DNA from: JAGLSB01 sp023135955 | GTDB lineage: Bacteria > Bacteroidota > Bacteroidia > Bacteroidales > GCA-2748055 | Direction: 5' to 3' | Length of the DNA: 5,125 nucleotides | NCBI GenBank assembly: GCA_030673645.1 | Contig: DAOVIO010000233.1 | Location: 1 to 5,125, forward strand | Shown: positions 1-5,125 of the stretch, in pieces | Numbering within the stretch: the stretch's first letter is position 1 | Layout: the number at the start of each line of letters is the position of its first letter | Notes under the pieces: generated by a model | What the model was told of the DNA's origin: nothing | Database searches by the model: none | What the model saw: only the letters and a program-made list of their open reading frames with translations | Program-made: the position numbers and the translations under genes

Positions 1-21
1 TAAGAAAAATTTACAAAAATA

Positions 22-29
22 TATTTTTG
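22..29 (+). promoter_or_regulatory. Possible Bacteroidota -7 promoter box (TAnnTTTG) before the aldolase gene
   Basis: TATTTTTG matches the Bacteroidota sigma-factor -7 consensus TAnnTTTG exactly and ends three bases before the ATG at 33. If used, transcription would start at or just inside the start codon, giving a leaderless or nearly leaderless message. The matching -33 TTG element would lie at or beyond the left edge and cannot be judged: the first bases (TAAGAAAAAT) contain none. A chance match in AT-rich DNA is quite possible. Confidence 0.25.
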
Positions 30-32
30 ATT

Positions 33-1061
33 ATGAATAAACGCGGATTTGCAAGTGATAATAATTCAGGGGTCCATCCTGATATCCTAAATGCAATTGA
101 AAGTGTTAATCAGGGGCATACTATTGCTTATGGTAACGACCATTATACTGAGAAGGCTATTAAAAGGCTTAAGGTGGAATTTGGTGATGATACAGAAATC
201 TTTTTTGTATTTATTGGTACTGCTGCAAATGTATTGGGACTTGATGCGGTGACACAACCTTATAATTCCATAATTTGTCCTGAAACGGCACATATCAATC
301 AGGATGAATGTGGCGCTCCGGATAGATATACAGGTTGTAAGCTTTTACCTGTTGAAACAACTGATGGTAAGCTTACTATCGAATCTATACAGAAATATAT
401 GCATGGCTTTGGAGATGAGCATCATTCTCAACCTAAAGTAATTTCAATTACCCAGGCTACTGAAATGGGAACAATTTATTCTGTTGAAGAAATTAAAGAA
501 ATATGTGATTTCGCTCATAAACATAACATGTTAGTTCATATGGATGGAGCGAGAATTGCCAATGCAGCTGTTTCTCTCGGTCTTTCATTTAAAGAATTTA
601 CTGGTGATGCCGGAGTTGATGTACTTTCTTTTGGAGGGACAAAAAATGGACTTATGTATGGTGAAGCAATAGTATTTTTCAACAAGGAACTGGCATCCGA
701 TTTTAAATTCCGTAGAAAACAAGCTATGCAGCTTTCTTCCAAGATGAGATATATTTCTGCTCAATTCGACACATATCTGGAAAAAGGAATATGGAAGGTA
801 AATGCTGAACATGCTAATAAAATGGCAAAATTATTGGAATCGAAAGTTGCTGATATCAGAGGAGTAGAAATCACACAAAAAGTTCAGGCAAATGGAATTT
901 TTGCAATTATTCCGAAAGAATTAATCTCTGTTTTACAGAAAGAAATTTTCTTCTATGTCTGGGATGAAGAAAAATCGGAGGTTAGATGGATGACTTCTTT
1001 CGATACTACTGAAGAAGATGTTTTAGAATTTTCCAGGTTGTTAAAGGAGAAAGCGGGGTAA
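33..1061 (+). CDS. ltaE: Low-specificity L-threonine aldolase (PLP-dependent, fold type I)
   Basis: Cytoplasmic enzyme expected to cleave L-threonine and L-allo-threonine to glycine and acetaldehyde (reversible aldol reaction on beta-hydroxy amino acids). The 342-residue product has the usual family length. Visible landmarks are the N-terminal SDNNSG (8-13) followed by HP; GTAAN (62-66) in the phosphate-binding region; ETAH with His87, the ring-stacking His; HMDGAR (169-174) with Asp171 for the pyridine nitrogen and Arg174; SFGGTKNG (199-206) with Lys204 as Schiff-base lysine; and Arg318 in VRWMTS as likely carboxylate anchor. From memory, the pattern fits the Pseudomonas-type aldolases better than E. 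coli LtaE: the ENTHN segment of the latter is replaced by TQATE (140-144). The ATG at 33 is chosen over an in-frame TTG at 27, which adds only two residues. There is no Shine-Dalgarno sequence. The gene stands alone and converges with the peptidase gene. A related activity such as phenylserine aldolase is possible. Confidence 0.92.
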   Translation: MNKRGFASDNNSGVHPDILNAIESVNQGHTIAYGNDHYTEKAIKRLKVEFGDDTEIFFVFIGTAANVLGLDAVTQPYNSIICPETAHINQDECGAPDRYTGCKLLPVETTDGKLTIESIQKYMHGFGDEHHSQPKVISITQATEMGTIYSVEEIKEICDFAHKHNMLVHMDGARIANAAVSLGLSFKEFTGDAGVDVLSFGGTKNGLMYGEAIVFFNKELASDFKFRRKQAMQLSSKMRYISAQFDTYLEKGIWKVNAEHANKMAKLLESKVADIRGVEITQKVQANGIFAIIPKELISVLQKEIFFYVWDEEKSEVRWMTSFDTTEEDVLEFSRLLKEKAG

Positions 1062-1077
1062 CAAGAAATCTCTAATT

Positions 1078-1096
1078 ATTTATATAGCTTATAAAT
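1078..1096. terminator. Weak AT-only hairpin in the convergent junction, possible bidirectional terminator
   Basis: A perfect 7-base inverted repeat, ATTTATA (1078-1084) and TATAAAT (1090-1096), flanks a 5-base loop (TAGCT). It spans the 27-base gap between the two convergent genes and covers the TAA stop of the minus-strand peptidase gene. The stem has no G or C and no clear T-tract follows on either strand, so it would be a weak terminator. The position is what one expects for shared termination; the structure alone is poor evidence. Confidence 0.2.
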
Positions 1097-3272
1097 TCTC
1101 TATTACAAATTCACTCATCTTTTTATATAGATGATAGCTTGTATTGCCACCCCGGATGTTGTGATTTTTATTAGGGTAGAATTGCATGTCGAACTGTTTA
1201 TTTGCATCTATAAGTGCTTTAACAAGTTCTGTTGAATTTTGAAAGTGGACATTATCGTCACCCATTCCGTGAATTAAAAGGAGCTTTCCTTTCATTCCAT
1301 CAACAAAATTAATGGGAGAATTCTGATCGTAACCCTCAGCATTTTCTTGTGGTGTACGCATAAATCTTTCTGTATATATTGTATCGTAATATCTCCAGTT
1401 GGTAACCGGAGCAACAGAGATGGCCATTTTAAATACATCTGAAGCTTTAAAGAGACAGCTTAAACTCATATAACCTCCATAGCTCCATCCGAAAATCCCA
1501 ATTCGTTCAGAATCGATATAATTAAGTCTTCCAAGATATTTCGCCGCCTCAATTTGATCTATAGTTTCCAGATTTCCCAATTGCATATAGGTAGACTTCC
1601 TGAATTCTTCCCCACGGGCATTTGTTCCACGATTATCCACGCATGCAACAATATAACCTTGTTGAGTCAGATATTGAAACCATGGATTACGATGAGAAAA
1701 TTGATCCTTTACGTTTTGTGATTCAGGACCTCCATAAACATACATAAATACAGGATATGATTTATTCTCATCAAAATCTTTTGGCTTAATCATATATCCC
1801 TCCAGTTCAATATCTTCTGATGTAGTGAATTTGAAAAATTCATTTTTTGCAAATCCATATTCTTGAATTTTGTGTTTTAGTTCAATATTATCCTGTAATA
1901 CTCTTATGCTTTCACCTTTTTGATCCATTAAGCTGTATATAGCAGGAGTGTTTATATTTGAATAGGAGTTGATAAAATATTTGAAATTTGTACTAAAATC
2001 TGCATTATTCCATCCCGCTCTTTCAGTAAGTAATCTTTTACTCTTCCCATTTAGTTTAATAGAATAAACATCCTGATTTAATGAAGAACGCTCATGTGAA
2101 GAATAGTATAAGCGCTGTTCTTTTTCGTCAAATCCATGTAAAGAAGAAATGTCAAAATTTCCTTTTGTAATTGGTTTAATTTCTCCGGAAATAAAATTAT
2201 ATAGATAAAAATGATTATAGTTTTCCCTTTCACTAATAATTATAAATTCTTCACCATTATTTAAATAAGTAAGCATCGCATCAGAAACTTCAGAAATGTA
2301 TTTATCCTCCTTCTCTTTATAAACGACCTTTGACTCACCGTTTATAGCATTTGTATGAAGAATCTCCATTTCATTTTGTAATCTGTTTAATCTTACTATG
2401 CTAAGAATATTGGGATCTTTTGTCCATTTTATTCTAGGAATATACTGATCAGTTTCTTTTCCAATATCTGTTTTAATAGTTTTTTGTGAGTTGAAGTCAA
2501 AAATATGAATACTAACTATTGAGTTATCTTCTCCTGCTTTGGGATATTTGAATTTGTACCATTCGGGATACAAATTCTCATACATGGTCAAGTTGAATTC
2601 TTTTACATTTGTTTCATCAAATCGGTAGAAAGCTATTTTCTTTCCATCCGGCGACCAGTCAAAAGCTTTGTTGAAACCAAATTCCTCTTCATATACCCAA
2701 TCAGGAGATCCGTAAATAATCTTATTCAATTCGCCATCCTGTGTAATGGCCTTTTCTTTATTTGTAGCTAAATCTTTGAAAAAAAGATTGTTATTTCTTA
2801 CAAAGGCAATTTTGCTACCGTCAGGAGAGAAAGTAGCCAGTTGCTGTTTTCCCTTAGAGGAAAGGGGATAAATCTCATTTGATTCTAAATCAGCAATATA
2901 ATAGGATGCAACAAATGAATGTCTGTAAATATTTTCTCGTTTTGTGGTCAATAATAGTTTCGTTTCGTCCGGACTGAATTCATAAGCGGTGATTAGTTGA
3001 ATCGGAGAATCATCTTTCTTTGTAAGGTCAAGGATAACCTTTGTAAGATCACCAGATGAATATTCAAATTGTTTAATATACTTCCCCTCTTCGAGAGTGG
3101 TGTAATGTTCTCCATAATTCATTGACCTTATATTTTGAATGCCATGAGGAAAAAATTGGAATTCCTTATAAATATTATTAAGGCTGATTTTTTTATTCTG
3201 TAATTGTGCATTTGATATACCAGAAAAAGATACTAGTAATATGATTGAGAAAATTAATCGGTTAATATTCAT
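1089..3272 (-). CDS. Exported dipeptidyl-peptidase IV-like prolyl peptidase (family S9B)
   Basis: Serine exopeptidase expected to remove N-terminal dipeptides, typically Xaa-Pro, in the periplasm. The 727 residues are full length for the family. Residues 1-22 form a signal peptide (Asn/Arg start, hydrophobic core, SNA before Gln23) with no lipobox Cys. An N-terminal beta-propeller (about 35-470) carries SPD(G)-type blade motifs near 100, 149 and 207, and DWVYEEE (191-197), whose Glu196/Glu197 match the amino-terminus-binding Glu205/206 of human DPP4; Arg117 matches Arg125. The alpha/beta-hydrolase domain (about 500-727) has Tyr513 (oxyanion, YVYGGP), GWSYGG with Ser597, Tyr629/Tyr633, Asp672 and Asn674 in GDDNVHF, and His704. 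It is probably the last gene of the minus-strand set, 17 bases after the SDR stop. The ATG is preceded by A-rich sequence, without Shine-Dalgarno. A prolyl tripeptidyl-peptidase specificity (PtpA-like) cannot be excluded. Confidence 0.93.
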   Translation of the reverse strand: MNINRLIFSIILLVSFSGISNAQLQNKKISLNNIYKEFQFFPHGIQNIRSMNYGEHYTTLEEGKYIKQFEYSSGDLTKVILDLTKKDDSPIQLITAYEFSPDETKLLLTTKRENIYRHSFVASYYIADLESNEIYPLSSKGKQQLATFSPDGSKIAFVRNNNLFFKDLATNKEKAITQDGELNKIIYGSPDWVYEEEFGFNKAFDWSPDGKKIAFYRFDETNVKEFNLTMYENLYPEWYKFKYPKAGEDNSIVSIHIFDFNSQKTIKTDIGKETDQYIPRIKWTKDPNILSIVRLNRLQNEMEILHTNAINGESKVVYKEKEDKYISEVSDAMLTYLNNGEEFIIISERENYNHFYLYNFISGEIKPITKGNFDISSLHGFDEKEQRLYYSSHERSSLNQDVYSIKLNGKSKRLLTERAGWNNADFSTNFKYFINSYSNINTPAIYSLMDQKGESIRVLQDNIELKHKIQEYGFAKNEFFKFTTSEDIELEGYMIKPKDFDENKSYPVFMYVYGGPESQNVKDQFSHRNPWFQYLTQQGYIVACVDNRGTNARGEEFRKSTYMQLGNLETIDQIEAAKYLGRLNYIDSERIGIFGWSYGGYMSLSCLFKASDVFKMAISVAPVTNWRYYDTIYTERFMRTPQENAEGYDQNSPINFVDGMKGKLLLIHGMGDDNVHFQNSTELVKALIDANKQFDMQFYPNKNHNIRGGNTSYHLYKKMSEFVIENL
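3207..3272 (-). other. Signal peptide (Sec/SPI) of the DPP IV-like peptidase
   Basis: These 22 codons give a short polar start with Arg5, a hydrophobic core of about 10 residues (LIFSIILLVSF, residues 6-16) and a cleavage site SNA|Q at 22/23. Gln directly after the cut is frequent in Bacteroidota exported proteins. There is no Cys, so a lipoprotein is unlikely. Cleavage was judged by eye, not with a predictor. Confidence 0.8.
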
Positions 3273-3289
3273 TTTGTATTAAGTTTTTT

Positions 3290-4063
3290 TTAAGCGAATA
3301 AATTTATTGAAAAACCGCCATCAACAGCTATACATTGTCCAGTTATATAACCTGCAGCCGGAGAACATAAAAATCTGACTAGTCCTGAAACTTCTTCAGG
3401 TTTGCCAATCCGTTCCATTGGAGTATTATTAAGAACCTCACTAAGATAAGCTTTATCCTTCAATACCTGTCTTGCCAATGGTGTATCAATATACCATGGT
3501 GCAACTGCATTTACTCTGATTTTATGACTTGCCCATTCAACAGCCAGATTCTTACTTAATTGAATTAAAGCGGCCTTGGTCATACCATAGATTGCTCCGG
3601 TTTTCAAGTGACCAAGTCCGGCAACAGATGAAATATTAATAACACTGGAATTATTAGCATTTTTTAGCAGCGGGAGCAATTTACGGGATAAATCGATAGC
3701 GGAAAACAGGTTCGTGGAAAATAAACTTTGAATTTCATCCTCGCTGTATTCATGAATTTTTTTTCGGATATTTGTTCCAACATTATTGACAAGAACATCA
3801 AGTTTGCCCCATGTTTTTTCAATAAAATCAATCAAATTCTTCCTTTCGGATTCAATGCTAATATCTGCTTGAAAAGAATATACAGGAAATTTTGATTTTG
3901 ATAAGGATTCACAAGTTTTCGAGAGTTGATTTTCATTCCGACCAACAATCAGTATTTCACATCCCGCTTCAGAAAGTTCTTTTGCTATTGCAAAACCTAT
4001 TCCTTTGCTTCCTCCGGTTATGAGGGCAGTCTTTCCGGAAATATCAAAATTTCTATACATCAT
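3290..4063 (-). CDS. SDR-family NAD(P)-dependent oxidoreductase, tropinone-reductase-like
   Basis: Classical short-chain dehydrogenase/reductase, 257 residues, cytoplasmic. TGGSKGIG (16-23) is the nucleotide-binding loop. Lys20 within it and Arg42 after the second beta-strand favour NADP(H). NNVG (93-96) follows, then the Asn118-Ser146-Tyr159-Lys163 tetrad (YGMTK at 159-163), and VDGG (247-250) near the C-terminus. The segments NNVGTNIRK (93-101), EWA (176-178) and APWYIDTP (188-195) closely resemble plant tropinone reductases and their bacterial relatives, as recalled from family knowledge. This shows subfamily, not substrate; the physiological carbonyl or alcohol is unknown. Two adjacent ATGs (4061-4063 and 4058-4060) can start it, and both lie inside the end of the decarboxylase gene. 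This suggests translational coupling and explains the lack of a Shine-Dalgarno sequence. A bare 3-oxoacyl-ACP reductase (FabG) role is less likely given these signature segments. Confidence 0.9.
   Translation of the reverse strand: MMYRNFDISGKTALITGGSKGIGFAIAKELSEAGCEILIVGRNENQLSKTCESLSKSKFPVYSFQADISIESERKNLIDFIEKTWGKLDVLVNNVGTNIRKKIHEYSEDEIQSLFSTNLFSAIDLSRKLLPLLKNANNSSVINISSVAGLGHLKTGAIYGMTKAALIQLSKNLAVEWASHKIRVNAVAPWYIDTPLARQVLKDKAYLSEVLNNTPMERIGKPEEVSGLVRFLCSPAAGYITGQCIAVDGGFSINLFA
4053..4063 (-). other. Stop/start overlap of decarboxylase and SDR genes
   Basis: On the minus strand this reads ATGATGTATAG: the SDR start codon (either of two ATGs) lies 5' of the decarboxylase TAG stop in another frame. 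The overlap is 11 bases with the first ATG and 8 with the second. No Shine-Dalgarno-like sequence lies just upstream, so ribosomes finishing the decarboxylase may re-initiate here. This strongly supports co-transcription. Confidence 0.8.
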
Positions 4064-5125
4064 TCAGGTAATTTTCAGTTTCAGAAGCAATAAATTCCCA
4101 GGCTTCAAGAATATGTTTTTTTGTTACATAAGTATTTCCAATTACAAAGCGGAAGGTAAACTCATCATTTACTTTCGTATGGGAAATATAAAGTTTTCCA
4201 GATTTATTTATCCTGTCTATTAATTCTTTACTTGAGCGATTATATTTATCAAGTTCCATTTTTCTTTTATTCTTCAACCTGAAACATACACAAGCAAGAT
4301 TCTGAGGTTCATGCAATACAAAATGATCATTCGACTTTACCATTTCAGAAAGTTCCTTCGCCCATTTTATATGATTACTTATTTTCTCTTTAATTCCACT
4401 CACACCCATTGAGCGAATTACAAACCAAAGTTTCAAAGATCGAAAACGCCTGCCCAGTTGTATTCCCCAGTCACGATAATTATTCACTTCAGAATCAGCA
4501 TTTGTTTTAAGATACTCAGGCAGAATTTCAAATGTTTTTATAAGTGCTTTCTTATCTTTTACAAAATAGGCTGAGCAATCAAAATTTGTGAACATCCATT
4601 TATGCGGATTAAAAACATAACTATCAGCTTTTTCAATCCCATTAATCAAATGTCTGTTTTCTTCAAGAATAGTTGCTGTTCCTGCATAAGCAGCGTCTAT
4701 ATGATGCCAGACTTTAAAACGATTGCAAATATCTGCAATCTTATTAACAGGATCAATAGCAACTGTGCCGGTAGTACCCATTGCCGAGACAACAAAGCAG
4801 GGGATGAGCCCTTCCATAATATCGCACTTCATTGCTTCTTCCAACTTTTCAGGAATCATTTTTAAATCCTTATCTACTTCAACTTTAACCAGAGCTTCTT
4901 GTCCAAAACCTGCAATTTTTACAGCCTTTTCTATAGAAGAATGAGCTTCTGTACTGCAATAAATGCGATATTCATTAGTTAGATAGCCAATACCATTTAT
5001 CTGGTATTCGCTGATGCGCTCCCTTGCTGTTAATAAAGCGACAAGAGTTGCTGTACTTGCGGTATCCTGAATTACACCGTAAAAATTATCAGGTAAGCCC
5101 ATCATCTTTTTTAACCATTCCATCA
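4053..5125 (-). CDS. PLP-dependent group II decarboxylase, aromatic-L-amino-acid decarboxylase type (5' partial)
   Basis: Expected to decarboxylate an aromatic (or related) L-amino acid to its amine in the cytoplasm. About 356 residues are visible; the family is usually about 470-480. The first visible residues, MEWLKKM, match an internal segment of animal DOPA decarboxylase (around residue 120), so roughly 115 N-terminal residues lie beyond the right edge. The Met at 5121-5123 is internal, and the two bases before it fit a preceding NTG codon such as Val. Numbered from that Met: His61 (AHSS, stacks on PLP), Asp143 (HIDAAYAG), Lys175 (NPHKWM, Schiff base), Tyr204 (PEYLK, catalytic-loop Tyr), and LGRRFRSLKLW (223-233) with Gly224. 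Keeping both His61 and Tyr204 argues for true decarboxylation rather than the aldehyde-synthase variant. The substrate cannot be read from sequence; Trp, Tyr, Phe or DOPA are candidates. It is the first visible gene of the minus-strand set. Confidence 0.9.
   Translation of the reverse strand, partial: MEWLKKMMGLPDNFYGVIQDTASTATLVALLTARERISEYQINGIGYLTNEYRIYCSTEAHSSIEKAVKIAGFGQEALVKVEVDKDLKMIPEKLEEAMKCDIMEGLIPCFVVSAMGTTGTVAIDPVNKIADICNRFKVWHHIDAAYAGTATILEENRHLINGIEKADSYVFNPHKWMFTNFDCSAYFVKDKKALIKTFEILPEYLKTNADSEVNNYRDWGIQLGRRFRSLKLWFVIRSMGVSGIKEKISNHIKWAKELSEMVKSNDHFVLHEPQNLACVCFRLKNKRKMELDKYNRSSKELIDRINKSGKLYISHTKVNDEFTFRFVIGNTYVTKKHILEAWEFIASETENYLNDV

Larger units (their letters stand above)
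1089..5125 (-). other. Probable operon: decarboxylase, SDR, DPP IV-like peptidase
   Basis: Three minus-strand genes follow one another with an 11-base overlap and then a 17-base gap. I see no TAnnTTTG box or hairpin terminator in the 17-base gap, which holds an A-rich run (complement of 3284-3291) just after the SDR stop. One transcript is likely; its promoter and any further upstream genes are outside the window. The link to the peptidase is less certain than the decarboxylase-SDR link. Confidence 0.6.

Noticed and set aside
27..32. In-frame TTG at 27 as start of the aldolase
   Set aside because: It lies inside the TAnnTTTG-like box, adds only two residues, and the ATG at 33 is the stronger codon with a fitting N-terminus.
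87..812. Minus-strand open frames of 68-75 codons inside the aldolase gene
   Set aside because: They are antisense to conserved active-site coding sequence and show no recognisable protein features.
3273..3297. Possible promoter or terminator between the SDR and peptidase genes
   Set aside because: The 17-base gap has an eight-base A run (minus strand) and CTTAA direct repeats, but no TAnnTTTG box and no useful hairpin stem.
4005..4223. Plus-strand open frame of 72 codons across the SDR/decarboxylase junction
   Set aside because: It is antisense to two well-supported coding regions, has no recognisable domain, and has the composition of a shadow frame.
4602..4944. Two overlapping plus-strand open frames antisense to the decarboxylase
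   Set aside because: Both are shadows of the conserved decarboxylase core; neither shows a family motif or credible initiation region.
5121..5123. ATG as true start of the decarboxylase
   Set aside because: It aligns with an internal part of the family, about 115 residues in. Starting here would delete the N-terminal part needed for the dimer and active site, so the gene runs off the window edge.
1..5125. CRISPR array, mobile element, tRNA/rRNA or defence/phage module
   Set aside because: No spaced repeats, terminal inverted repeats, transposase motifs or RNA-gene signatures were seen; nearly every base belongs to four metabolic genes.

Overview
The window is AT-rich, gene-dense chromosomal DNA, most likely from a member of the Bacteroidota. 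Four things point that way. None of the three visible start codons has a Shine-Dalgarno sequence; the stretches before them are A/T-rich. A perfect Bacteroidota-type -7 box (TAnnTTTG) lies just before the first gene. The exported peptidase has a signal peptide ending in Ala with Gln at +1. The proteins resemble family members common in that phylum. No assignment below phylum is supported.

Layout: 33-1061 (+) encodes a PLP-dependent low-specificity L-threonine aldolase. It converges, across only 27 bases, with a minus-strand gene set filling the rest of the window. In transcription order that set is: the C-terminal three quarters of a PLP group II (aromatic-L-amino-acid type) decarboxylase (4053-5125, 5' end beyond the window); a short-chain dehydrogenase/reductase (SDR) of tropinone-reductase-like type (3290-4063), whose start codon overlaps the decarboxylase stop; and, 17 bases further on, an exported dipeptidyl-peptidase IV-like serine peptidase (1089-3272). 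Overlap and spacing suggest one transcript whose promoter lies to the right of the window.

How the genes work together is only partly inferable. The peptidase would release N-terminal dipeptides (Xaa-Pro type) in the periplasm. The decarboxylase would make an amine from an amino acid in the cytoplasm, and the SDR would reduce a carbonyl or oxidise an alcohol with NADP(H). No amine oxidase or transporter is visible to link these steps, so a single pathway is not shown. The threonine aldolase (threonine/allo-threonine to glycine plus acetaldehyde) is a separate unit.

All three complete genes look intact, with catalytic residues present. I found no RNA genes, insertion sequences, CRISPR arrays, phage genes or sizeable repeats, and no gene-free stretch longer than 32 bases. 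I see metabolic genes of known families rather than an undescribed system; the decarboxylase-SDR coupling is the item most worth a second look.
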